A stretch of 64,000 nucleotides of DNA. It comes from Lysobacter sp. Root916. Lineage in GTDB: Bacteria; Pseudomonadota; Gammaproteobacteria; Xanthomonadales; Xanthomonadaceae. The position numbers and the translations under genes were made by a program. The notes below the pieces were generated by a model that was not told the origin of the DNA, did no database searches, and saw nothing but the letters and a program-made list of their open reading frames with translations. This document shows, piece after piece, positions 27,982-41,324 of this stretch. Location of the stretch: contig NZ_LMJF01000013.1 of NCBI RefSeq assembly GCF_001429785.1, forward strand, positions 190,327-254,326, in the 5' to 3' direction. Position 1 is the first letter of the stretch. Each line of letters opens with the position of its first letter.

Positions 27982-29301
27982 ATGCGCTGGTTGCGCCATC
28001 TGCCCTTGAGCCTGAGCTTCAGCGCGATCGCGCTGGCTTACCTGATCGTAGGCACCGCCCTGACCACCTGGCTGGGCACCCTGCTGTCGCAGCGCTGGAT
28101 GGCGCCGGCGCTGGCGGTGGCGCTGTTGCTGCCGCTGTTGGTCTACCACGTGCGCCGCGCGTTCGCGCCGATGAACTCGCTGTTCCGCGCGCTCGCCGGC
28201 AGCGTCGCCAGCTACCGCGACGGCGACTACAGCTTCGGCCTGTCGTGGGCGGGCCGCGGCGAACTCGGCGAGCTGGTCGACAGCCATAACCTGCTCGGCG
28301 AGGCCCTGCGCGAACAGCGGCTGTCGCTGGTGCAGCGCGAACTGCTGCTGGACACGATGGTCCAGAACACGCCGGTGGCGATGCTGCTGGTCGATCCGAG
28401 CCGGCGCGTGGTCCACGCCAATCTGGCCGCCCGCAAAATGCTGGGCGAAGGCCGCCGGCTGGAAGGCCAGTCCTTCGAGGACCTGCTCGCGCGCGCGCCC
28501 GAGCCCGTGCGCGAAGCCTTCGATCGCGGCGGCGACGGCATGTTCACCGTCGGCGACGAGGACAACGAGGACATCTATCACCTCGCCCGGCGCATGTTCC
28601 GCCTCAACGGCCGCCACCACGAGCTGGTGCTGCTGCGCCAGCTCACCGCCGAGCTGCGCCGCCAGGAAGTGCAGACCTGGAAGAAGGTGATCCGGGTGAT
28701 CAGCCACGAGCTCAACAACTCGCTGGCGCCGATCGCCTCGCTCGCCCACTCCGGCGCCGAGCTGGTGCGGCGCGGCCAATACGACAAGCTGCCGACCGCG
28801 CTGACCACCATCGAGGAACGCGCGCGCCATCTGGAAGGTTTCATCCGCGATTACGCGCGCTTCGCCAAGCTGCCGGCGCCGCGCCTGGAGGCGGTGGAGT
28901 GGTCGCGTTTTCTGGCCCAGCTGCGCAGCCAGGTCGACTTCGTCTACGACGGCCGCGCGCGCGGTCAGGAAGGCATCGTCCATTTCGACGCCGCGCAGAT
29001 GGAGCAGAGCCTGCTCAACCTGCTCAAGAACGCGCACGAGTCCGGCTCCAAGCCCGAGGAAGTGCGCCTGGTGCTGCGGCGCACGCCCGACGCCTGGCGT
29101 ATCGACGTGCTCGACCGCGGCACCGGCATGAACGAGGCGGTGCTCGCGAACGCGCTGTTGCCGTTCTACTCGACCAAGCGCAACGGCACCGGCCTGGGCC
29201 TGGCCCTGGCGCGCGAAATCGCCGAAGCCCACGGCGGCCGCATCGCCCTGCTCAACCGCGAAGGCGGCGGCTTGTGCGTGTCGATGTTGATTCCGGATTG
29301 A
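27982..29301 (+). CDS. Sensor histidine kinase, NtrY-like
   Basis: A 439-residue kinase with two N-terminal membrane helices (about 12-34 and 40-57) and almost no periplasmic loop between them. A HAMP-like segment and a PAS domain (about 120-220) follow. The H-box ISHELNNSLAPIASLAHSG carries His242, and LLNLLKNAHESG (N-box) and GTGLGLALAREIAEAHGG (G2-box) complete the ATPase domain. The small external part suggests sensing within or near the membrane. It is the cognate kinase of the preceding regulator. Confidence 0.95.
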   Translation: MRWLRHLPLSLSFSAIALAYLIVGTALTTWLGTLLSQRWMAPALAVALLLPLLVYHVRRAFAPMNSLFRALAGSVASYRDGDYSFGLSWAGRGELGELVDSHNLLGEALREQRLSLVQRELLLDTMVQNTPVAMLLVDPSRRVVHANLAARKMLGEGRRLEGQSFEDLLARAPEPVREAFDRGGDGMFTVGDEDNEDIYHLARRMFRLNGRHHELVLLRQLTAELRRQEVQTWKKVIRVISHELNNSLAPIASLAHSGAELVRRGQYDKLPTALTTIEERARHLEGFIRDYARFAKLPAPRLEAVEWSRFLAQLRSQVDFVYDGRARGQEGIVHFDAAQMEQSLLNLLKNAHESGSKPEEVRLVLRRTPDAWRIDVLDRGTGMNEAVLANALLPFYSTKRNGTGLGLALAREIAEAHGGRIALLNREGGGLCVSMLIPD

Positions 29302-29343
29302 GCGTGGTTTCGTCGCCTACGCCCCCATCCCCCTGTTTTGAGT

Positions 29344-29458
29344 TCCCCCCTTTGAAAAAGGGGGGCCAGGGGGGATTTGCTTTTGCCTTGTACGAACCAG
29401 CAACAGCAACAGCAACAGCAAATCCCCCCTAGCCCCCCCTTTTTTAAAGGGGGGGACT
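29344..29458. repeat. Inverted pair of CCCCCTTTGAAAAAGGGGG-type repeat elements
   Basis: A forward copy (29344-29380) and an inverted copy (about 29418-29458) of the CCCCCTTTnAAAAAGGGGG / GGGGGATTTGCT unit flank a short spacer with a CAACAG tandem (29399-29418). The same unit recurs at about 40880-40915, 49428-49533 and three times at 59556-60047. It is non-coding; spurious frames read as SPPFSKGG or APLFQRGG. Confidence 0.75.
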
Positions 29459-29539
29459 GTTCGCGGAGGGGGGAGGTACTTCGAGTGATTGGAGGCTAAC
29501 CTCCAACTACCCACGCGGGCGGCTGCAGGATGCCGGCCC

Positions 29540-30913
29540 TCAAGCCTTAGGCTTCTTCACCGGCCGCTGCCAGCCGTCGATCGTGACTTGGCGCGCGCGC
29601 GCGACGGTGAGCTTGCCTTCCGGCGCGTTCTTGCCGATCACCGAGCCGGCGCCGATGGTCGCGCCCGCGCCGATGGTCACCGGCGCCACCAAGGCCGAGT
29701 TGGAACCGATGAAGGCGCCATCCTCGATCACGGTGACCGATTTGTTGACGCCGTCGTAGTTGCAGGTGATGGTGCCCGCGCCGACGTTCACGCCGCTGCC
29801 GATGGTCGCGTCGCCGAGGTAAGCCAGATGATTGGCTTTGCTGCTCACGCCCAGGCGCGCGTTCTTGGTTTCCACGAAGTTGCCGACGTGCACGCCGTCG
29901 GCGAGCACGGTGCCCGGACGCAGGCGCGAGTACGGGCCGATCTGGGCCGCGCCCTCGACCACCACGCCGTCCAGGTCGCAATGCGCGCGTACTTCGGTGC
30001 CCGGCCCCAGCGTCACGTCCTTGAGCCGGCAGAACGGGCCGATGCGCACGCCGTCGGCGAGCTCCACGCGGCCCTCCAGGATCACGTCGACATCGATCTC
30101 GACGTCGCGGCCGACGCTGACTACGCCGCGCTGATCGAAACGGGTCGGATCGGCCAGGCGCGCGCCCTGCTCGCACAGCGCGCGCGCGGCGCGGCGCTGG
30201 AACGCGCGCTCCATCTGCGCCAGCTGCCAGGGGTCGTTGACGCCCTCGACCTCCAGCGGATCGCTCACGTGCACCATCTCGGCGGCGCTGAATTCTGCGG
30301 CGGCGGCGGCGAAGACGTCGGTGAGGTAGTACTCGCCCTGGGCGTTGTCGTTGCCCAGGCTCTGCAGCCAGCGCCGCAAGGGCTCGCCGTCGCAGACCAG
30401 GATGCCAGTGTTGACGGTGCGGATCTCGCGTTGCGCCTCGTCGGCGTCCTTGTGCTCGACGATCTGGCCGACCCGGCCTTCGGCGTCGCGCACGATGCGG
30501 CCATAGCCGGTGGGATCGATCAGGTCGGCGACCAGCACCGCCAGCCGGCCCGGTGCGTCCAGCAGGCGCTGCAAGGTCGCGGGCGTGGTCAGCGGCACGT
30601 CGCCGTACAGCACCAGCACGCGCGCATCCTGTGGCACGCCCGGCATCGCCTGCTGCACCGCGTGGCCGGTGCCCAGGCGCTGCGCCTGTTCGGCCCAGTG
30701 CAGGTCCGGCTGATCGGCGAAGGCCGCGCGCACCTGCTCGCCGCCATGCCCGTAGACCACGTGGATGCCGGCCGAATCCAGAGCGCGCGCGGTCGCGATC
30801 ACGTGCGCGAGCATCGGCCGTCCGCCGATTTTCTGCAGCACCTTGGCGGTGTCGGACTTCATGCGCTTGCCCTCGCCGGCGGCGAGAATGACGACATGCA
30901 GGGGTGCGGCCAT
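29540..30913 (-). CDS. glmU: Bifunctional UDP-GlcNAc pyrophosphorylase / glucosamine-1-phosphate acetyltransferase
   Basis: A 457-residue enzyme that acetylates glucosamine 1-phosphate and then transfers UMP to make UDP-GlcNAc for cell-wall and LPS synthesis. The N-terminal uridyltransferase has the [12 protein letters not shown] nucleotide loop and YGDVPL. The C-terminal left-handed beta-helix begins near residue 250 and shows repeated hexapeptides (for example [20 protein letters not shown] and [20 protein letters not shown], with the conserved Lys and His of the acetyltransferase). The adjacent gene to the left is the sensor kinase. Functionally it follows GlmS (17610) and the unlinked GlmM. 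Confidence 0.98.
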   Translation of the reverse strand: MAAPLHVVILAAGEGKRMKSDTAKVLQKIGGRPMLAHVIATARALDSAGIHVVYGHGGEQVRAAFADQPDLHWAEQAQRLGTGHAVQQAMPGVPQDARVLVLYGDVPLTTPATLQRLLDAPGRLAVLVADLIDPTGYGRIVRDAEGRVGQIVEHKDADEAQREIRTVNTGILVCDGEPLRRWLQSLGNDNAQGEYYLTDVFAAAAAEFSAAEMVHVSDPLEVEGVNDPWQLAQMERAFQRRAARALCEQGARLADPTRFDQRGVVSVGRDVEIDVDVILEGRVELADGVRIGPFCRLKDVTLGPGTEVRAHCDLDGVVVEGAAQIGPYSRLRPGTVLADGVHVGNFVETKNARLGVSSKANHLAYLGDATIGSGVNVGAGTITCNYDGVNKSVTVIEDGAFIGSNSALVAPVTIGAGATIGAGSVIGKNAPEGKLTVARARQVTIDGWQRPVKKPKA

Positions 30914-31057
30914 GCGGACTCCGGGAGGCGATTACGCGTTCAGTGAACAGTGATTCTAGCCGCGCCGGCCCTGCTAGGATGCGGCGGTGCCGAATCCGAC
31001 CCCGCGCCATTCACGCCACCGCCCATCGGCGCGCCGCCGTCCGCGGAGCCGCGCCGG

Positions 31058-31441
31058 ATGAGCCTGGGTCGTCAGGGCCGCCACTACCTCATCATCGGCC
31101 TGATCCAATGGCTGCTGGATTGGGGGGTGATGGTCGCGCTCAGCCACGCCGGCATGGCGGTGGAACCGGCCAACATCGCCGGCCGCGTCAGCGGCGCCCT
31201 GCTCGGCTTCTGGCTCAACGGCCGCATCACCTTCGCCGGCGACGACACCCGCGTCGGCCGCCGTCAGTTCGGCCGTTTCCTGGGCATGTGGATCGCGACC
31301 ACCCTGGCCAGCACCTGGGCCATGGGCGCGATCGACGACGCGGTCGGCCTGACCTGGACCTGGCTGGCCAAGCCCGCGGTGGAGCTGGTGCTGGGCGCGA
31401 TCGGCTTCCTGCTGTCGCGGTACTGGATCTATCGCCGCTGA
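31058..31441 (+). CDS. GtrA-like membrane protein
   Basis: A 127-residue protein with four predicted membrane helices and the GtrA-family pattern (RHYLIIGLIQWLLDWGVMVAL, ANIAGRVSGALLGFWLNGRITF, ending FLLSRYWIYRR). Members are thought to move lipid-linked sugars across the inner membrane in LPS or teichoic acid modification. I chose ATG 31058, 9 bases after GGAG (31045-31048), over the upstream GC-rich extension. It is divergent from glmU. Confidence 0.85.
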   Translation: MSLGRQGRHYLIIGLIQWLLDWGVMVALSHAGMAVEPANIAGRVSGALLGFWLNGRITFAGDDTRVGRRQFGRFLGMWIATTLASTWAMGAIDDAVGLTWTWLAKPAVELVLGAIGFLLSRYWIYRR

Positions 31442-31479
31442 CCGGGCTTCGGGGCAGCAGCGGCATCCCACAGGGATTT

Positions 31480-31566
31480 CCTTCGGTCATAAGCCGCGAC
31501 CCTGCCTCGCATTCGCGGGCTCTTCGGCGACCGAGGTTTCGTGGTCGCGGCTCACGCCGCTCATCC
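31480..31566. repeat. Dispersed palindromic repeat with GTGAGCCGCGACC core
   Basis: The segment contains inverted copies of AGCCGCGACC / GGTCGCGGCT (about 31492 and 31546) flanking a GC-rich loop. The same core, GAGCGGCGTGAGCCGCGA, occurs at about 57203-57222. It lies between the GtrA-like gene and the atp terminator. Confidence 0.55.
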
Positions 31567-31579
31567 CCCAGGACTGCCC

Positions 31580-31611
31580 AAAACAAAAACGCCGGCGCGA
31601 GGCCGGCGTTT
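31580..31611 (-). terminator. Rho-independent terminator of the atp operon
   Basis: Reading on the minus strand, a perfect 10-bp stem (AAACGCCGGC / GCCGGCGTTT at 31587-31596 and 31602-31611) with a 5-base loop is followed by a TTTTGTTT run. It lies 25 bases past the atpC stop. Confidence 0.92.
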
Positions 31612-31635
31612 CGTTCGCGACGCGGTGGCGCGCGA

Positions 31636-32061
31636 TCAGTGCTTCATGTTCTTGCGCAGACGCTCCAGAGCGCTCAGCTGGGCAACGCTCATCGCCAGCT
31701 GCGCCTGAGCCTCTTCCGCGCTCATCTTCGGATCCTTCTTCGACAGGATGCGCTCGGCTTCTTCCTTGGCGGCGCGCACGGCGGCCTCGTCGATGTCCTG
31801 AGCGCGGATCGCGGTGTCGGCCAGCACGGTCACGACCTGCGGCTGCACTTCCAGGATGCCGCCGGACACGGCGAAGTCCAGGTGCTCGCCGTTGGGCAGG
31901 GTCACCACGACCTTGCCGGGCTTGAGACGCGTGATCAGCGGCGCGTGGCGCGGCGCGATGCCGAGCTCGCCGATTTCGCCGGTGGCGACCAGCAGCGTCG
32001 CTTCGCCGTGGAAGATTTCTTCCTCGGCGCTGACGATGTCGCAACGGAACGTAGTGGCCAT
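31636..32061 (-). CDS. atpC: ATP synthase F1 epsilon subunit
   Basis: A 141-residue subunit of the F1 central stalk that couples rotation to catalysis and inhibits hydrolysis. It has the N-terminal beta-sandwich ([31 protein letters not shown] split over residues 5-35, GIAPRHAPL) and the C-terminal helical hairpin. It is the last gene of the operon. It is separated from atpD by a 134-base spacer that carries a repeat element. Confidence 0.97.
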   Translation of the reverse strand: MATTFRCDIVSAEEEIFHGEATLLVATGEIGELGIAPRHAPLITRLKPGKVVVTLPNGEHLDFAVSGGILEVQPQVVTVLADTAIRAQDIDEAAVRAAKEEAERILSKKDPKMSAEEAQAQLAMSVAQLSALERLRKNMKH

Positions 32062-32082
32062 GTTTCTCTCGCTTTGCTCGCT

Positions 32083-32172
32083 CGACGGGAATCGGGAATG
32101 GGGAATGAGGATTCGTCTAAAGCCGCGAGGGCTGACGTTCCGCTCTTACGATTCCCGATTCTTGACTCCCAA
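32083..32172. repeat. GGGAATCGGGAAT-type inverted repeat inside the atp operon (atpD-atpC spacer)
   Basis: GGGAATCGGGAATGGGGAAT at about 32089-32108 is matched in inverted form by CGATTCCCGATT and CCCAATTTCC near 32150-32178, giving a stem of about 25-30 bases. A related element is in the atpG-atpA spacer (34540-34626). Such elements may stabilise or process the polycistronic mRNA. Confidence 0.65.
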
Positions 32173-32195
32173 TTTCCGAGACGCCGTCAGGCGTC

Positions 32196-33617
<1,422 letters not shown>

Positions 33618-33660
33618 TTAATGCTGCATGGCGGCCGCGACAGGCGTCCGCGTGTATGGT

Positions 33661-34524
33661 TTAGACCGCCGCGGCGCCGCCGACGATTTCGGAGATTTCC
33701 TGCGTGATCGCAGCCTGGCGCGCCTTGTTGTAGACCAGCTTCAGGGTGTCGATCAGCTTGCCGGCGTTATCGCTGGCCGCCTTCATCGCCACCATGCGGG
33801 CGGCGTGCTCGGACGCGACGTTCTCCAGCACCGCCTGGTACACCAGCGACTCGATGTAGCGCGTCAGCACGTGCTCCAGCACGGTCTTCGCATCGGGCTC
33901 GTAGATGTAGTCCCAGTCGTGGTGGGCGACCTGCGTTTCCGGCTCCGGCAGCGGCAGCAGCTGATCGAACGCCGCGCGCTGCGTCATGGTGTTGACGAAG
34001 TCGTTGTAGGACAGGAACACACGGTCGATGCTGCCGGCGCTGTACGCGTCCAGCATGACCTTGATCACGCCGACCAGCTGCTCCAGATGCGGCTTGTCGC
34101 CCAGGTGAGTCACCGAGGCCAGCATGTTGACCTTGATCCGGCGGAAGAACACCGAGGCCTTCTGGCCGATGGTGACCACGTCGACCTCGACGCCCTGCTC
34201 CTGCCACTTGCGCATTTCGCCCAGCAGCTTGCGGAACAGGTTGTTGTTGAGGCCGCCGGCCAGGCCGCGGTCGGAGGAGACGATGATGTAACCGACGCGC
34301 TTGGTTTCCTTACGCTCGATCATGTACGGATGCTGGTAATCGGAATTGGCCTGGGCCAGGTGACCGATCACCTGCTTCATCACCCGCGCGTACGGACGCG
34401 AGGTCTTCATGCGCTCCTGCGCCTTGCGGATCTTGGAGGCCGAGACCATCTCGAGCGCGCGCGTCACCTTGCGGGTGTTCTGCACGCTCTTGATCTTCGT
34501 CTTGATTTCGCGTCCGCCTGCCAT
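33661..34524 (-). CDS. atpG: ATP synthase F1 gamma subunit
   Basis: Rotor shaft subunit, 287 residues. The N-terminal coiled-coil begins [20 protein letters not shown] and the C-terminal one ends [31 protein letters not shown]; both are the conserved parts that rotate within the alpha/beta ring. The Rossmann-like middle ([13 protein letters not shown]) is intact. Confidence 0.99.
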   Translation of the reverse strand: MAGGREIKTKIKSVQNTRKVTRALEMVSASKIRKAQERMKTSRPYARVMKQVIGHLAQANSDYQHPYMIERKETKRVGYIIVSSDRGLAGGLNNNLFRKLLGEMRKWQEQGVEVDVVTIGQKASVFFRRIKVNMLASVTHLGDKPHLEQLVGVIKVMLDAYSAGSIDRVFLSYNDFVNTMTQRAAFDQLLPLPEPETQVAHHDWDYIYEPDAKTVLEHVLTRYIESLVYQAVLENVASEHAARMVAMKAASDNAGKLIDTLKLVYNKARQAAITQEISEIVGGAAAV

Positions 34525-34539
34525 TAACTCGCTCCGCTC

Positions 34540-34626
34540 GTGGGATTAGGGATTAGGGATTGGGGATTCGTACCAGAGGGTCGGGTTCGGCCTCGCCGAA
34601 TCCCGAATCCCGTATCTCGAATCCCG
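34540..34626. repeat. GGGATTAGGGATT-type inverted repeat inside the atp operon (atpG-atpA spacer)
   Basis: A run of GGGATTAGGGATTAGGGATT units (about 34543-34568) is matched in inverted form by GAATCCCGAATCCCG and CGAATCCCGG at about 34599-34627, forming a long hairpin between atpG and atpA. It is the same family as 32083-32172. Confidence 0.7.
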
Positions 34627-34633
34627 GCCTTAC

Positions 34634-36184
<1,551 letters not shown>

Positions 36185-36247
36185 GGGTGGTTCCCTTGTG
36201 CCCGGCGATACCGCCGGATTTGCAATTAAGTTCGTTCTGGTCGCCGG

Positions 36248-36775
36248 TCAGCCCGCGAGAGCGGTCTGCAGGCGCGCGAGCTTGCCCTTGAGCGAGCCAT
36301 CGATGACCACATCGCCCGCGTCGATCACCGCGCCGCCGATCAGCGACGCGTCGACCGCGGTCTCGATCTCGACTTCGCGGCCGAAGCGCTTGGTCAGCGC
36401 GGCCTTGATCGACTCGAGCTCGGCGGCCGGCAGTTCGCTGGCGGCGGTGACGCGCGCCTTGACGATGCGTTCGGCTTCCGCGCGCAGTTCCTCGAACATG
36501 CCCGCGATCTCCGGCAGCAAGCTCAGCCGGCGGTTGTCCGCGAGCAGGCCGAGGAAGCGCAGGTAGGCTTCGTCGGCGCCATCGATCGCGATCAGGCCGA
36601 CGGCGTCGGCCGACGACAGGCGCGGGTGCGCGAGCAGTTCGTGCACCTGCGGGTCGGCGGCGATGCGCGCGGCCAGGGCGAGGCCCTGCGACCAGGCGGC
36701 GGAGCGACCGCCGTCGCGCGACAACGCGAACGCGGCGCGGGCGTACGGGCGGGCGAGTGTGAGGTTCTGGCTCAT
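36248..36775 (-). CDS. atpH: ATP synthase F1 delta subunit
   Basis: Peripheral stalk subunit, 175 residues, connecting F1 to the b dimer. The N-terminal helical bundle starts LTLARPYARAAFALSRD, and the C-terminal part contains IDASLIGGAVIDAGDVVIDGS-like conserved glycine pattern (VDASLIGGAVIDAGDVVIDG). Full length. Confidence 0.98.
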   Translation of the reverse strand: MSQNLTLARPYARAAFALSRDGGRSAAWSQGLALAARIAADPQVHELLAHPRLSSADAVGLIAIDGADEAYLRFLGLLADNRRLSLLPEIAGMFEELRAEAERIVKARVTAASELPAAELESIKAALTKRFGREVEIETAVDASLIGGAVIDAGDVVIDGSLKGKLARLQTALAG

Positions 36776-36818
36776 CAGCTTTGGGCTATCCGATCAGTGC
36801 GTTCGCGTCGCGCGCCGT

Positions 36819-37289
36819 TCAGAGCTGCGCGGCCAGATCGTCGAGCAGCGCCTTGTGGGCGTTGGCGTCGATCTCGCGCTTGAGCAGCTTCTCGGCACCG
36901 CTGACGGCCAGCGTCGACACCTGCTTGCGCAGGTCCTCGCGGGCACGCGTGGCGGCGGCGACGATTTCGGCATCCGCCAACGCCTTCTGGCGCGTGGCTT
37001 CGACGACGGCATCGGTCTTGGCCTGGTCGATGATCTGATTGGCGCGCTGATGCGCCTGATCGATGATCTCGTTGGCCTTGGTGCGAGCCTCGCGAAGTTC
37101 CGCATCCGCGCGCTCTTGCGCCTGGATGAGATCCTTCTGGCTACGCTCCGCCGCGGCCAGGCCTTCGGCGATCTTCTTTTGGCGTTCTTCGATGGCCGCG
37201 TTCAGCGGCGGCCAAATGAACTTCATCGTGAACCAGACGAGGATCGCGAAGGAGAGCATCTGGCCGAAGAAAGTCATGTTGGGATTCAT
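36819..37289 (-). CDS. atpF: ATP synthase Fo b subunit
   Basis: A 156-residue peripheral stalk protein with one N-terminal membrane helix (about 6-26) and a long charged coiled coil that dimerises and reaches to the top of F1. The motif [24 protein letters not shown] (shown here in part, about 15-38) is typical. Confidence 0.98.
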   Translation of the reverse strand: MNPNMTFFGQMLSFAILVWFTMKFIWPPLNAAIEERQKKIAEGLAAAERSQKDLIQAQERADAELREARTKANEIIDQAHQRANQIIDQAKTDAVVEATRQKALADAEIVAAATRAREDLRKQVSTLAVSGAEKLLKREIDANAHKALLDDLAAQL

Positions 37290-37377
37290 GACGGGTCCTC
37301 GACGTAGTCGTACTGGAGCCGGCCGAGTGGCCGGCCCGTGTGCCCGATTCGCGCGTTGGCGCGCGAACCGGCCCGGA

Positions 37378-38927
<1,550 letters not shown>

Positions 38928-38978
38928 GCGGGTCTCGTCGGTCTGGGGTAGGCGCAAAGCGCCCGGTAGAGCCGCAAA

Positions 38979-39007
38979 AGTATAGAACGCGTAAGCGTTT
39001 CGGGCAA
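38979..39007 (-). promoter_or_regulatory. Sigma-70-type promoter of the atp operon
   Basis: On the minus strand, TTGCCC (39002-39007) and TATACT (38979-38984) are separated by exactly 17 bases. The -10 is only one base from TATAAT-type consensus. Transcription would start near 38972, just upstream of atpI. No other candidate of equal quality is seen between here and 39160. Confidence 0.7.
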
Positions 39008-39226
39008 CCGCCGGGCGTCACGGCCGCGTGCGGCGCGGTGCCCGGGGTGAGGACGGCTTCGATGCGTCTTCGGTCCATGCGCAACACTGTGCGCGCGCGG
39101 CGTAGGTCATTGAATTACCTGGGAGGTCAAGTCCGCGGCGCGGACCCTTGGGCGTGAAAACGTGATAGCCGACGACTATCGAAGCGAGCGCGTCTATCGA
39201 TTTGACTTCGCAATTCGGGCGTGCAC

Positions 39227-39246
39227 AATTGAGAATAATTCTCATT
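39227..39246 (+). promoter_or_regulatory. Fur box
   Basis: Contains a perfect 7-1-7 inverted repeat, TGAGAAT-A-ATTCTCA (39230-39244), the classic Fur site form also seen in Xanthomonas. It ends 16 bases before the DUF2061 start codon at 39261, so Fur-Fe2+ would block transcription or initiation. Iron regulation is inferred. Confidence 0.85.
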
Positions 39247-39260
39247 TAGTGACCGCCATC

Positions 39261-39467
39261 ATGGGCAAGACCGTAAGCTTCGCCTGCGTGCATTTCACCG
39301 TCGCCTTCCTGGTCGGCTATCTGATGACCGGCAGCGTTTGGGTCGGCGGCGCCCTGGCCCTGGTCGAACCGGCCTGCAATACCGTGGCTTTCCACCTCCA
39401 CGAGAAGGTCTGGAAGCGGATCGAGCGCCGCCGGGCCGAGGCCGAGGCCGCCGCGCTGGCGACCTGA
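39261..39467 (+). CDS. DUF2061 small membrane protein
   Basis: A 68-residue protein with two membrane helices matching DUF2061: MGKTVSFACVHFTVAF, then GYLMTGSVWVGGALALVEP and NTVAFHLHEKVW. The family is widespread and uncharacterised. The preceding Fur box suggests expression under iron limitation. ATG 39261 is chosen because the longer frame reads through the Fur box. Confidence 0.88.
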   Translation: MGKTVSFACVHFTVAFLVGYLMTGSVWVGGALALVEPACNTVAFHLHEKVWKRIERRRAEAEAAALAT

Positions 39468-39563
39468 AAAGTCGCGGAACCTTTCCGCCCGACCCCGGTC
39501 AGTCTTATAGAACGCCCCCCGCCACTCTCTCCTCGTCAATGGCAAAAGCAGCGGTGGGCCCCC

Positions 39564-39597
39564 CGAAGCCCCGGCCCCGGCCGGGGCTTCGCCTTTT
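39564..39597 (+). terminator. Rho-independent terminator after DUF2061 gene
   Basis: A 12-bp stem CGAAGCCCCGGC / GCCGGGGCTTCG (39564-39575 with 39580-39591) and a TTTT tail (39594-39597) lie about 100 bases past the stop. Confidence 0.88.
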
Positions 39598-39751
39598 GTG
39601 ACGCTCATCGCGTTTCCGGCCTTCGCCACTTTGAATCGCGCGATTCAAACGCGCGCTTTCACGGTCGTTGCACCCGCCGTTCGGCATTGATGTGGTTGTC
39701 GTGCACTTTTGTTGTGCCGCACGGCCCATCCCCCGATCCGGAGTGCGACTA

Positions 39752-40561
39752 GTGAATCCCAAGACCCTGCCCCTGACGCTCGCGCTGGCCGCGACCGGCG
39801 TCGTATTCGCGCTGCCAGCGCATGCCATCGAAGACGACCGTTTCACCCTGCGCCTGGGCGCGATGCAAGTGGACGCGCAAAGCGAACTGCGCGGCAGCAC
39901 CGTGTTCGCCGGCCAGCCGTTCGAGTTCAGCGAGGACTTCGATTTCGGCGGCGACGAAGTGGTGCCGCGCCTGGAAGGCCAGTTCCGCTTCAGCGAGCGC
40001 AATCGTCTGCTGTTCAACTATTTCGGCTACGACAAGGACCGCCGCGCGACGCTGGGCCAGGACCTGTCGTTCGACAACGTGACCATCCCCGCCGGCAGCT
40101 TCGCCAAGGCCAAGGCCAAGTTCGAACTGGCCAGCGTGGTCTACGACTACGCGGTGGTCGAAACCGACACCGTCAGCCTCGGCCTGCAGCTGGGCGTCGA
40201 GTACGCCAAGCTCGAAGGCAAGCTGTACGCCGAGTCCGGCGTCAACACCTACGAATCGCGCTCCAGCGACGACGGCTACGCGCCGGTGGTCGGCGCGCGC
40301 CTGACCGTGGCGCCGAACGAGCACTGGCGCTTCGTCGCCCAGGGCCAGTACCTGGACGCGAGCTGGGGCAACTTCGACGACTACGAAGGCGACCTCAGCC
40401 GCGCCAACGCCCTGGTCGAATACCGCTTCACGCCCAACGTCGGCGTATTCGTCGGCTACGACTGGTTCAAGCTGGACGTGGACCAGCGCGGCAGCGACGG
40501 CGTGCTAGGCCTGGACCAGCGCTTCAAAGGCCCGATGGCGGGCGTGACGTTCGCGTTCTGA
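39752..40561 (+). CDS. Outer-membrane beta-barrel protein, unknown subfamily
   Basis: A 269-residue exported protein. The start is GTG 39752, 8 bases after GGAG (39740-39743). The signal peptide (about 1-26, ending LPAHA) is followed by alternating amphipathic strands (FTLRLGAMQVDAQ, PRLEGQFRFSERNRLLFNY, ALVEYRFTPNVGVFVGYDW) and a C-terminal Phe (GVTFAF), the BAM recognition signature. It probably forms a small barrel of 8-12 strands. I could not assign it to OmpA, OmpW or OprD families. It stands alone. Confidence 0.83.
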   Translation: MNPKTLPLTLALAATGVVFALPAHAIEDDRFTLRLGAMQVDAQSELRGSTVFAGQPFEFSEDFDFGGDEVVPRLEGQFRFSERNRLLFNYFGYDKDRRATLGQDLSFDNVTIPAGSFAKAKAKFELASVVYDYAVVETDTVSLGLQLGVEYAKLEGKLYAESGVNTYESRSSDDGYAPVVGARLTVAPNEHWRFVAQGQYLDASWGNFDDYEGDLSRANALVEYRFTPNVGVFVGYDWFKLDVDQRGSDGVLGLDQRFKGPMAGVTFAF

Positions 40562-40576
40562 TCGGCGAATCGGCCT

Positions 40577-41324
<748 letters not shown>

